A stretch of DNA of 64,000 nt from Flavobacterium panici. GTDB taxonomy: Bacteria > Bacteroidota > Bacteroidia > Flavobacteriales > Flavobacteriaceae. This document shows positions 8,045 to 16,180 of the stretch, in pieces. The position numbers and the translations under genes were made by a program. Numbering within the stretch: position 1 is the stretch's first letter; each line of letters starts with the position of its first letter. The notes under the pieces were generated by a model. That model was not told where the DNA came from. It made no database searches and worked only from the letters and a program-made list of their open reading frames with translations. The DNA lies in NCBI RefSeq assembly GCF_903819335.1, contig NZ_CAIJDE010000058.1, positions 1-64,000 on the forward strand, read 5' to 3'.

Positions 8045-9739
8045 TTAGCTTAATCTAATTTCTGATACACATGCTCCTGTTGGGATCATTGGGAAAACGT
8101 TGTTTTCCTTTTCGACCATGACTTCTAAGAAATAAGAATCTTTTGAAGCAAGCATTTCGGCAACTGCAGCATCTAAATCTTCACGATTGGTAACTTTCTT
8201 AGATTTAATATGATACCCTTCGGCAATTGCAGTAAAATTTGGATTAATCATTTTTGTTGATGCATATCTGTTGTCAAAGAATAATTCCTGCCACTGACGC
8301 ACCATTCCTAAAAATTCATTGTTTAGAATTACAATTTTTACCGGAACCTGAGTCTGGAAAATTGTTCCTAATTCCTGAATGGTCATTTGGAATCCTCCAT
8401 CACCAATAATAGCTACAACTTCACGATCTGGTCTTCCCATTTTAGCTCCAATTGCAGCCGGAAGCGCAAATCCCATTGTACCTAATCCGCCAGAAGTAAT
8501 ATTACTTTTTGTTGAATTGAATTTAGCATAACGACACGCAAACATTTGGTGCTGACCAACATCTGAAACTATAATCGCATCACCTTTTGAGTGTTTATTG
8601 ATCATTTCGATAGTTTCTCCCATTGAAAGTCCCGGAGTTTCTGGGTTTAATTCGTCTTTAATAACTGTGTCATATTCTATTTTAGCCAATTCTTTAAACT
8701 CATTGTGCCATAAATCGTGTGATTTTGCATCTAATAAGGGTAATAAAGCAGCTAAAGATTCTTTTACGTCTCCTAAAACAGCAACTTCTGTTTTAACGTT
8801 TTTATCAACCTCTGCAGGATCAATTTCGAAGTGAATTACTTTTGCCTGTTTTGCGTAAGTAGCTAATTTACCTGTAACACGATCATCAAAACGCATTCCG
8901 AAGGCAATTAAAACATCACATTCATTCGTTAGTAAGTTTGGCGCATAATTTCCGTGCATTCCTAACATACCTACATTTAAAGGATGATCTGTTGGCAGAG
9001 CTGAAAGTCCTAAAATTGTCCAAGCCGCCGGAATTCCTGATTTTTCAAGAACTGCTTTAAACTCGGCTTCAGCCTGACCTAAAATAATTCCCTGTCCGAA
9101 AACTATAAAAGGCTTTTTAGCACTATTGATTAAGGCTGCAGCTTCGGCAACTTTATCTAATTTTAATTTCGGAACCGGAACATAACTTCTAATTCCAGTA
9201 CATTTTTCATAACTAAAATCTAACTCATCAAACTGAGCGTTTTTAGTAATATCGATTAATACAGGTCCCGGACGTCCGGAACGAGCAATATAAAATGCTT
9301 TTGCAATGATTTCAGGAATTTGAGAAGCCTCTGTTACCTGAAAATTCCATTTTGTAACCGGAGTCGAAATTCCGATAATATCTGTTTCCTGAAAAGCATC
9401 AGATCCTAATAAATGTCTTCCAACTTGTCCAGTAATACAAACCATTGGAGTTGAGTCGATTTGAGCATCAGCAATTCCGGTAACTAAGTTTGTTGCTCCC
9501 GGTCCGGAAGTAGCAATTGCCACCCCTACTTTTCCTGTTGCTCTTGCATAACCCTGAGCAGCATGCGTTGCACCTTGTTCGTGACGTACTAAAACATGGT
9601 GTAACTGATCCTGAAATTTATATAATTCGTCGTAAACCGGCATGATTGCTCCTCCCGGATAACCATAAATTAAGTCTACTCCTTCTGCTAATAAACATCT
9701 AATAACGGCTTCGGCGCCTGATATCCTAATTGTTCCCAT
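8045..9739 (-). CDS. ilvB: acetolactate synthase large (catalytic) subunit
   Basis: A 564-residue thiamine-diphosphate enzyme. It condenses pyruvate with pyruvate or 2-oxobutyrate, the committed step of branched-chain amino acid synthesis. The N-terminal ThDP-pyrimidine domain has GYPGGAIMPVYDEL and the catalytic Glu in VRHEQGATHAAQGYARATG (around residue 53). A central FAD/DHAP-like domain and a C-terminal ThDP-diphosphate domain follow; the latter contains GDGGFQMTIQEL. Length and domains match the family. It lies between ilvD and ilvN in the same operon. Confidence 0.97.
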   Translation of the reverse strand: MGTIRISGAEAVIRCLLAEGVDLIYGYPGGAIMPVYDELYKFQDQLHHVLVRHEQGATHAAQGYARATGKVGVAIATSGPGATNLVTGIADAQIDSTPMVCITGQVGRHLLGSDAFQETDIIGISTPVTKWNFQVTEASQIPEIIAKAFYIARSGRPGPVLIDITKNAQFDELDFSYEKCTGIRSYVPVPKLKLDKVAEAAALINSAKKPFIVFGQGIILGQAEAEFKAVLEKSGIPAAWTILGLSALPTDHPLNVGMLGMHGNYAPNLLTNECDVLIAFGMRFDDRVTGKLATYAKQAKVIHFEIDPAEVDKNVKTEVAVLGDVKESLAALLPLLDAKSHDLWHNEFKELAKIEYDTVIKDELNPETPGLSMGETIEMINKHSKGDAIIVSDVGQHQMFACRYAKFNSTKSNITSGGLGTMGFALPAAIGAKMGRPDREVVAIIGDGGFQMTIQELGTIFQTQVPVKIVILNNEFLGMVRQWQELFFDNRYASTKMINPNFTAIAEGYHIKSKKVTNREDLDAAVAEMLASKDSYFLEVMVEKENNVFPMIPTGACVSEIRLS

Positions 9740-9859
9740 TTGGTATATTTTTTTCTCTCTTATTTCTATTTTTTAAGAAATAGAGATTTACACTTTTATA
9801 GTTTATTCCAAAATCTTTTTCATTTTATTGAAATTGATTTTTGAAATTGTAATTGAATG

Positions 9860-11533
9860 CTAGTTATCGGTAACACATCCTGTTGATGCACTTGAAACCG
9901 ATCTCGCGTATTTAAGTAAAACTCCCCTGTCAACTTTTAGCGCTGGTTGAACCCAAGCCGCTTTACGAGCTGCATATTCTTCGTCAGATATCTTCAGGTC
10001 GATCGTATTTTTCACAGCGTCGATAGCGATTATATCCCCATCTTTTACTAGTGCAATACCACCACCATCATATGCTTCTGGTGTAACGTGTCCTACCACG
10101 AATCCGTGTGAACCTCCGGAGAATCTACCATCTGTAATAAGTGCACAGCTGCTTCCTAATCCAGCTCCAATAATCGCTGATGTTGGTTTTAGCATTTCAG
10201 GCATTCCCGGACCACCTTTTGGTCCACAACCCCTGATGACGACTACATTACCTGGTTTAATTTTTCCGGCCTGAAGACCTGGAATTACTTCAAATTCACC
10301 TTCAAAAACTACAGCCGGTCCTTCGAAATATTCTCCTTCTTTTCCGCTAATTTTTGCTACAGCACCTTCAGAAGCAAGGTTTCCATATAAAACCTGAATA
10401 TTTCCTGTTGGTTTTAATGCTTTTTGAATTTCATGAATTACTTCTTGTCCGTGTTGTAAGTCTGGAGTTGAAGCTAAATTCTCCGCAACAGTTTTTCCTG
10501 TTACAGTTAAACAATCTCCGTGAATCAATCCCACTTTTAACAGATATTTCATTACTCCCGGAATACCTCCTACTTCATGAATATCTTCCATCATATATTT
10601 ACCACTTGGTTTCATGTCAGCAAGAACCGGAGTTCTATCGTTAATAGCCTGAAAATCATCCAAAGTAATTGTGATACCAACAGAATGTGCCATTGCAATT
10701 AAGTGCATAACAGCATTTGTAGAACCTCCTAAAACTGCTACAATTGTAATAGCATTTTCGAAAGCTTTACGAGTCATAATATCTCTTGGCTTAATATCTT
10801 TTTCTAATAAAATTTTAATTGCAGCTCCGGCAGCAAGACATTCGTCTCTTTTTTCCTGACTTAATGCAGGATTAGAAGAGCTGTATGGCATACTCATTCC
10901 TAATGCTTCAATTGCCGAAGACATTGTGTTTGCCGTATACATTCCGCCACAAGCACCAGCTCCCGGACAAGCGTTTTGAATAACACCTTTAAAATCTTCC
11001 GGAGTAATTTCTCCTTTTACTTTTTTTCCTAAAGCTTCAAAAGCAGAAACAATATTTAAAGATTCTCCTTTCCATTTTCCAGAGTGAATAGATCCTCCGT
11101 AAACCATCATTGACGGACGGTTTAATCTTCCCATTGCGATTAACGCTCCAGGCATATTTTTGTCACAGCCAGGAATTGCGATGATACTATCGTACCATTG
11201 TGCTCCCGCAACTGTTTCTATAGAATCTGCAATAACGTCACGAGATACTAATGAATAACGCATTCCTTCAGTACCGTTTGAAATTCCGTCACTAACACCA
11301 ATGGTATTAAAAATAAGTCCGACCAGATCTGCATCCCAAACACCTTTTTTAACATCTTTTGCTAAATCATTCAGGTGCATGTTACACGTGTTACCATCGT
11401 AACCCATGCTCACAATCCCTACTTGTGCTTTTTTTAAATCTTCTTCAGTTAAACCAATACCGTATAACATCGCTTGCGCCGCTGGCTGAGTTTGATCTTG
11501 AGTGATGGTTTTGCTGTACTTATTTAATTCCAT
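9860..11533 (-). CDS. ilvD: dihydroxy-acid dehydratase
   Basis: A 557-residue iron-sulfur enzyme that dehydrates 2,3-dihydroxy acids to the 2-oxo acids of valine and isoleucine. Family marks are the cluster cysteines in PGCDKNMPG and ACPGAGACGGMYTANTM, plus ITDGRFSGGSHG near the C-terminus. It is the first structural gene of the ilv operon. The start lies 30 bp after the attenuator U-run, so its expression depends directly on readthrough of that hairpin. Confidence 0.97.
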   Translation of the reverse strand: MELNKYSKTITQDQTQPAAQAMLYGIGLTEEDLKKAQVGIVSMGYDGNTCNMHLNDLAKDVKKGVWDADLVGLIFNTIGVSDGISNGTEGMRYSLVSRDVIADSIETVAGAQWYDSIIAIPGCDKNMPGALIAMGRLNRPSMMVYGGSIHSGKWKGESLNIVSAFEALGKKVKGEITPEDFKGVIQNACPGAGACGGMYTANTMSSAIEALGMSMPYSSSNPALSQEKRDECLAAGAAIKILLEKDIKPRDIMTRKAFENAITIVAVLGGSTNAVMHLIAMAHSVGITITLDDFQAINDRTPVLADMKPSGKYMMEDIHEVGGIPGVMKYLLKVGLIHGDCLTVTGKTVAENLASTPDLQHGQEVIHEIQKALKPTGNIQVLYGNLASEGAVAKISGKEGEYFEGPAVVFEGEFEVIPGLQAGKIKPGNVVVIRGCGPKGGPGMPEMLKPTSAIIGAGLGSSCALITDGRFSGGSHGFVVGHVTPEAYDGGGIALVKDGDIIAIDAVKNTIDLKISDEEYAARKAAWVQPALKVDRGVLLKYARSVSSASTGCVTDN

Positions 11534-11562
11534 TATTGTATTATTTATTTTAATTTTTATTC

Positions 11563-11593
11563 AAAAAAAAACCTTCCAGTATTTGGAAGGTTT
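11563..11593 (-). terminator. ilv operon attenuator hairpin
   Basis: On the minus strand, 9-bp arms AACCTTCCA and TGGAAGGTT enclose a 5-nt loop and are followed by eight T. It lies 24 nt beyond the leader-peptide stop and 30 nt before ilvD. The leader end (11621-11629, RNA GGGAAUGGU) can pair with the first arm with one bulged U. That would be the competing antiterminator. Confidence 0.88.
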
Positions 11594-11616
11594 GTAATAT
11601 AGTTTTTCAATTATAT

Positions 11617-11691
11617 TTATACCATTCCCGATGCAGATGTGCAAAACACATTGACAACAACGACAGAAGTAATAATAATTGAGATTTGCAT
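11617..11691 (-). CDS. ilv operon leader peptide (Ile/Val-rich, 24 aa)
   Basis: A 24-codon frame starts ATG at 11691 and stops TAA at 11617-11619. Residues 5-7 are III, residue 8 is T and residues 10-13 are VVVV, with a further V at 15 and 24. There is no Leu. It is preceded by a TAnnTTTG promoter 20 nt upstream and followed by a rho-independent hairpin before ilvD. This is the classical layout for ribosome-mediated attenuation. Stalling at scarce Ile- or Val-tRNA would leave codons 21-24 free to pair with the first terminator arm and allow readthrough. The frame is seen directly; regulation is inferred from the layout. Confidence 0.88.
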   Translation of the reverse strand: MQISIIITSVVVVNVFCTSASGMV

Positions 11692-11710
11692 CTTTATTTT
11701 TTTAGTGTTA

Positions 11711-11718
11711 CAAAAGTA
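11711..11718 (-). promoter_or_regulatory. -7 box of the ilv operon promoter
   Basis: TACTTTTG on the minus strand matches the Bacteroidota TAnnTTTG box, 20 nt before the leader ATG. The -33 region is T-rich without a clear TTG. Confidence 0.6.
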
Positions 11719-11800
11719 CGGAAACTTTAAGAACTAAAAAAATAAAATCTCAACATTTTCAATACTTCTTGTTATTTAATTCATAATTTTAATAAAAACT

Positions 11801-12919
11801 TTAAACTATTGTCGACTGTCCGATATGAACATTGTCATTTCTGAAATATAACAGGTCATCTTTGCTGAAAATAACATTTGAAACAAACTCCCCTACTTCA
11901 TTTGTACCGAATTTTGAATCTGGTTTTAAATCAACTGTAACTACTTTATATTCAATTGCTTTTTCAATAGCTTTATAAATCACATTTGCTTCTGTAAACA
12001 ATCCGAAATGTTCTAACAACATTGCTGCAGATAAAATGGAAGCAATTGGATTGGCAATATTTTTTCCTTTTGCCTGAGGATAAGATCCGTGGATTGGTTC
12101 GAAAAGCGCATTTTTTTCTCCTAAAGATGCCGAAGCCAATAAACCAATTGAACCTGTAATTACGCTTGCTTCATCTGATAAAATATCTCCAAATAAATTT
12201 TCTGTCAAAATCACATCAAATTGTTTTGGGTTTAAGATGATTTGCATGGCCGCGTTATCAACAAATAAAAAGTCTAAAAGAACATCTGGATAGCTTTCGC
12301 CCACTTTTTGAACTACTTTTCTCCATAATCTTGAAGTTTCCAAAACATTTGCTTTGTCAACCATCGTTAACTTTTTGCGTCGGTTTTGTGCCGATTTAAA
12401 AGCCAAATGTGCGATTCTTGTAATTTCTTCTTCTGAATATTCACATAAATCTGAAGCGTGTGTTCCTTCTTCATTTAATGTTTTAGCTCCAAAATAAGCA
12501 CCACCTGTTAATTCTCTGAAAATTGTAAAATCTGCACCTTCAATAATTTCTCTTTTTAAAGGAGATGCGTCAACTAATGCTTTATAAGGTTTTATTGGGC
12601 GAATGTTAGCAAACAATCCTAATTCTTTACGCAACTTCAATAATCCCTGCTCCGGACGAACTTTTGCATTTGGATTATTGTCGTATTTAGGATCACCAAT
12701 TGCGCCAAATAAAACAGCATCAGTATTTAAACAAAGATTTAAAGTTTGTTCCGGCAGCGGGTTTCCAGTTTTATCAATGGCGATAGCACCCATGAGCGCT
12801 TCTTCAAAAACAAATTCATGATTGTACACTTCGCCAATAGCATATAATGCTTTTTTGGCCTGTGCAATAACCTCTGGTCCAATTCCGTCTCCTGGTAAAA
12901 CTGCTATTTTCAAATTCAT
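11801..12919 (-). CDS. leuB: 3-isopropylmalate dehydrogenase
   Basis: A 372-residue NAD-dependent decarboxylating dehydrogenase, the third step of leucine synthesis. It shows the family N-terminus IAVLPGDGIGPEV, the substrate-binding RELTGGAYFG, and the metal-binding segment ENLFGDILSDEAS with the following GSIGLLASASLG. Length is as usual. It follows leuA by 77 bp on the same strand, so the two likely form an operon. The ilv promoter and attenuator begin about 85 bp after its stop, and I saw no terminator between them. Some ilv transcription may therefore start at leuA. Confidence 0.96.
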   Translation of the reverse strand: MNLKIAVLPGDGIGPEVIAQAKKALYAIGEVYNHEFVFEEALMGAIAIDKTGNPLPEQTLNLCLNTDAVLFGAIGDPKYDNNPNAKVRPEQGLLKLRKELGLFANIRPIKPYKALVDASPLKREIIEGADFTIFRELTGGAYFGAKTLNEEGTHASDLCEYSEEEITRIAHLAFKSAQNRRKKLTMVDKANVLETSRLWRKVVQKVGESYPDVLLDFLFVDNAAMQIILNPKQFDVILTENLFGDILSDEASVITGSIGLLASASLGEKNALFEPIHGSYPQAKGKNIANPIASILSAAMLLEHFGLFTEANVIYKAIEKAIEYKVVTVDLKPDSKFGTNEVGEFVSNVIFSKDDLLYFRNDNVHIGQSTIV

Positions 12920-12996
12920 AACGTCTCGTTCTTTATGATTTAAATCTTTATTATTTTTTCTTTTTTCTTTACTCTTTCTTCTATTTTCTTTTTTGA

Positions 12997-14178
12997 CTAG
13001 CTTCTGATTAAATCCCCTTCAATTTTCGAAGCTTCAATAATTTGGTGAATATCTGCATCAACAACTTCTTTTTTGATATCTGCAAATTTCAGGAACTCAA
13101 TATATACAATGTCTAATTGTACTTTAGTCAACTCGTAACCTACTTTTTTAGCACGGTAAGCTAATGCAGCTCTTCCGCTTCTTGCAGTCAAAATGATTGA
13201 AGATTCGTTTACACCAACATCAAGCGGATCCATGATTTCGTAAGTCGCTCTGTTTTTGATAACACCATCCTGATGAATTCCAGAACTGTGTGCAAAAGCA
13301 TTTGCTCCTACAATCGCTTTATTTGGCTGTACAATCATTCCCATACTTTCAGAAACCAAACGACTCATTTCGTTTAATTCTCTTGTATTAATGTTTGTAT
13401 CTAAATTTAAGTATGGATGCTGTTTGAAAATCATAACCACTTCTTCAAGTGCTGTATTTCCTGCTCTTTCTCCAATACCATTAATAGTACACTCGATTTG
13501 TCTTGCACCATTTATTGCTCCTGCAATTGAATTTGCAGTCGCCATTCCTAAATCATTATGACAGTGACATGAAAGGATTACGTTTTCGATTCCTTTTACG
13601 TTTTCTTTTAAATATTTAATTTTTGCCCCGTATTCTTCAGGAAGACAATATCCTGTTGTATCAGGAATATTTAATACCGTTGCACCAGATTTAATTACTT
13701 CTTCGCAAACTTTTGCAAGGAAAGCATTGTCTGTTCTACCAGCATCTTCTGCATAGAATTCAACATCTTCTACATATGTTTTTGCGTGAGCTACTGCAAA
13801 TTTTGCTCTTGCAATAATATCTTCCGGAGTAGTTTGTAATTTATGGAGTATATGAGATTCTGAAGTTCCGATTCCGGTATGGATTCTAGGTCTTTTAGCG
13901 TGCTTTAAAGCAGCTGCCGCAACATCAATGTCATTTTTTACGGCTCTTGTCAATCCGCAGACGGTTGCATTTTCTACAATTTTACAAATCTCAGAGACCG
14001 ATAAAAAATCGCCCGGACTTGACACAGGGAAACCGGCTTCGATAATATCAACTCCCATTTTGTCTAGTCGTTCTGCGATAACTAATTTTTGCTTAGTATC
14101 TAACTTACATCCTGGGACTTGTTCACCGTCGCGTAATGTGGTGTCAAAAATTTGAACTTTCTCTCTATTCATATTCAT
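12997..14178 (-). CDS. leuA: 2-isopropylmalate synthase, short form
   Basis: A 393-residue HMG-CoA-lyase-fold acyltransferase that condenses acetyl-CoA with 2-oxoisovalerate, the first step of leucine synthesis. FDTTLRDGEQVPG opens the TIM barrel, with the metal ligands in LSCHCHNDLGMATANS and the GIGERAGNTALEEV signature. The usual 500-520-residue enzyme carries a C-terminal LeuA allosteric domain. This one ends near residue 393, after the short linker helices, so leucine feedback through that domain should be absent. A citramalate synthase function is possible in principle, but the leuB neighbour favours LeuA. The start could also be the ATG at 14172. leuC and leuD are not in this window. 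Confidence 0.9.
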   Translation of the reverse strand: MNMNREKVQIFDTTLRDGEQVPGCKLDTKQKLVIAERLDKMGVDIIEAGFPVSSPGDFLSVSEICKIVENATVCGLTRAVKNDIDVAAAALKHAKRPRIHTGIGTSESHILHKLQTTPEDIIARAKFAVAHAKTYVEDVEFYAEDAGRTDNAFLAKVCEEVIKSGATVLNIPDTTGYCLPEEYGAKIKYLKENVKGIENVILSCHCHNDLGMATANSIAGAINGARQIECTINGIGERAGNTALEEVVMIFKQHPYLNLDTNINTRELNEMSRLVSESMGMIVQPNKAIVGANAFAHSSGIHQDGVIKNRATYEIMDPLDVGVNESSIILTARSGRAALAYRAKKVGYELTKVQLDIVYIEFLKFADIKKEVVDADIHQIIEASKIEGDLIRS

Positions 14179-14207
14179 TTATTTAATGTAATTTCACATC
14201 TTGATAA

Positions 14208-14215
14208 CAAATATA
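14208..14215 (-). promoter_or_regulatory. -7 box of the leuA-leuB promoter
   Basis: TATATTTG on the minus strand, 30 nt before the leuA start, fits TAnnTTTG. The leader is too short for a leader peptide, so leuAB lacks the attenuation seen at ilv and his. Confidence 0.6.
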
Positions 14216-14327
14216 TATTGTACAATCGCAGTACGAAATTCATTTTAATGAAATTATACTGTTCATAACACAATTTATAACGACTTAAATATTTAATAAT
14301 CAATAAGTTATATTATTATTTTTTACA

Positions 14328-15872
14328 ATGGCTAACCATCAAAAAGATTTCTTATTTGTTCTGATAAAATCACTTTCCAAATCTGAAAAAAGGCAGTTTA
14401 AAATTTTTGCAAGCCGATTAGAAACAAGTTCGAATACTAAATTCATTGAATTATTCAATATTTTAGATAAGTCTGAAACCTATGATGAAAAGCTGATTTT
14501 GAAAAGCGGAATCATCAAAAAAGTACAGTTATCTAACTTAAAATCATACTTATACAAGCAAATTTTAGTCAGTATTCGTTTGAATATTCCGAGCCAGAAC
14601 ATTCGTTATCAATTGCGTGAACAAATTGATTTTGCTGTTATACTATATAATAAAGGTTTGTATAAACAGAGTTTAAAAATTCTGGACAAAACAAAACAGC
14701 AGGCTTTAGAAAATGACGAAAAATACATGGCGTATGAAATCGTTGAGTTCGAAAAACTGATAGAATCGCAATATATTACCCGAAGTATTCAGGGCCGCGC
14801 CGACGAACTTGTTATTCAGGCCAAGGAATTGAATTACCGAAATACAATTTCAAGTAAATTATCGAACTTATCGCTTCAATTATACGGAATAATGCTGAAA
14901 ACCGGTTACGTAAAAAGCGATGAAGAGTATAAATATATTGATGATTATTTCAACAAACATATTGCGAAGCTAGACGAAACTAAATTTGGTTTCCGCGAAA
15001 AGTATTGGTTTTACAATGCTAATTTGTGGCGAAGCTTCTTGGTTCAGGACTTTTTAGCGAGTTATAAATTTGCTTATAAATGGGTGCAGCTATTTTACGA
15101 TAATCCGAATATGATTTATCTGAATCCGGTGTTTTTCTTAAAAGGAAATCACTATTTCTTGGAATCGCTTTATATGCTGAAATATACATCGAATTTCAAA
15201 AGATATCTTTCGCTTTTAGAAGAAACAATTGAAGATCCTAAATTTCCGGTAAACGATAACATTGCATCACTATCATTTCTATATGTTTACAACAATAAGT
15301 TGAATTTACATATTCTGGAAGGTACTTTTGCTGAAAGCGAATATTTGATTCCGGAGATTTTAGAAAAAATAAAACTGCACAGCGAACATCTTGATGAACA
15401 TCACGAAATGTTGTTTTTCTATAAAATCGCTTCGATTTATTTTGGAAATGAGAAGTACAATGAATGTATTCTTTATTTAGATAAAATCATCAACAACAAG
15501 AACTTAACCATGCGTGAGGATTTAATGTGCTTCGCAAGACTTTTGTCTTTAATTGCGCATTATGAATTAGGTAAAGATTATTATTTAGAAAATCACCTAA
15601 AAAGCACGTATAAGTTCTTATTGAAAATGAATGATTTACATGAAGTTCAAAAGGAAATCATCAAGTTTTTAAGAAACCTGAACAACTTCTATCCTGCCGA
15701 TATTAAAAAGGAATTCAAAAAAATGCACGCTCGTTTTGTAGAGCTTGAAAAGAATACTTACGAAAAAAGGGCTTTCTTGTATCTTGATATTATTTCATGG
15801 CTTGAAAGTAAAATTGAGAATAGAAAAATTGCGGATATAATTAAGGAAAAGGCGAAGCTTAATAGCCGTTGA
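14328..15872 (+). CDS. uncharacterised 514-aa alpha-helical repeat protein
   Basis: No family was recognised. The protein is soluble, with no signal peptide or membrane segment. It is rich in Lys, Leu, Tyr and Phe and appears all-helical. Repeating helix pairs (for example YNKGLYKQSLKILDKTKQQA and FGNEKYNECILYLDKI) look like degenerate TPR units. It is divergent from leuA with a 149-bp shared upstream region. Similar TPR-like proteins often act as scaffolds, but nothing here shows a partner or pathway. Confidence 0.8.
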   Translation: MANHQKDFLFVLIKSLSKSEKRQFKIFASRLETSSNTKFIELFNILDKSETYDEKLILKSGIIKKVQLSNLKSYLYKQILVSIRLNIPSQNIRYQLREQIDFAVILYNKGLYKQSLKILDKTKQQALENDEKYMAYEIVEFEKLIESQYITRSIQGRADELVIQAKELNYRNTISSKLSNLSLQLYGIMLKTGYVKSDEEYKYIDDYFNKHIAKLDETKFGFREKYWFYNANLWRSFLVQDFLASYKFAYKWVQLFYDNPNMIYLNPVFFLKGNHYFLESLYMLKYTSNFKRYLSLLEETIEDPKFPVNDNIASLSFLYVYNNKLNLHILEGTFAESEYLIPEILEKIKLHSEHLDEHHEMLFFYKIASIYFGNEKYNECILYLDKIINNKNLTMREDLMCFARLLSLIAHYELGKDYYLENHLKSTYKFLLKMNDLHEVQKEIIKFLRNLNNFYPADIKKEFKKMHARFVELEKNTYEKRAFLYLDIISWLESKIENRKIADIIKEKAKLNSR

Positions 15873-15922
15873 TTTTAAATTCCAAATTTAAAAATTCCAA
15901 ATTCCAAATAGTTTACGTTACG

Positions 15923-15955
15923 ACCTTTGTCAAAGTTTAAAACTTTGACAAAGGT
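15923..15955. repeat. perfect palindrome (16-bp arms)
   Basis: ACCTTTGTCAAAGTTT and its complement are separated by one base, just after the 514-aa gene. There is no long U-run, so termination is possible but not clear. Confidence 0.7.
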
Positions 15956-15980
15956 TTGTGCGCACAATTACGACGTACTA

Positions 15981-16088
15981 TTTGTCATTTCGACCGAAGG
16001 GAGAAATCGCACTCGAAACTCTACAAAGATTGGCGATTCTCTTTACGGAAATACTAGTGCGATTTCTCCCTTCGGTCGAAATGACAAA
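15981..16088. repeat. 33-bp inverted repeat, GACCGAAGGGAGAAATC family
   Basis: A perfect 33-bp arm at 15981-16013 returns inverted at 16056-16088 around a 42-bp centre. The arm contains TTTCGACCGAAGGGAGAAAT. Short frames across it on both strands (about 15927-16160) are artefacts of the repeat. Confidence 0.85.
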
Positions 16089-16116
16089 AAGTGCGTAGAA
16101 ACTTTGCGCAAACAAC

Positions 16117-16149
16117 AAACCCGACAGGTTTTTAAAACCTGTCGGGTTT
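16117..16149. repeat. AGGTTTT-n-AAAACCT palindrome, possible bidirectional terminator
   Basis: Arms AAACCCGACAGGTTTT (16117-16132) and the complement (16134-16149) meet around one base, between two convergent genes. It shares its core with two hairpins near the hisD end (27074-27166). Confidence 0.75.
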
Positions 16150-16180
16150 ACTAAACGCAAAAAATTGAAATTTAAATCGT

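Noticed and set aside
11563..11720. T-box or metabolite riboswitch before ilvD
   Set aside because: No T-box motif or specifier loop is visible. The leader peptide plus U-run hairpin explains the region better.
12997..14178. Citramalate synthase instead of LeuA
   Set aside because: Neighbouring leuB favours LeuA, but the short form means this alternative is not fully excluded.
15927..16160. Overlapping short frames on both strands
   Set aside because: They lie wholly within the 33-bp inverted repeat and neighbouring palindromes.
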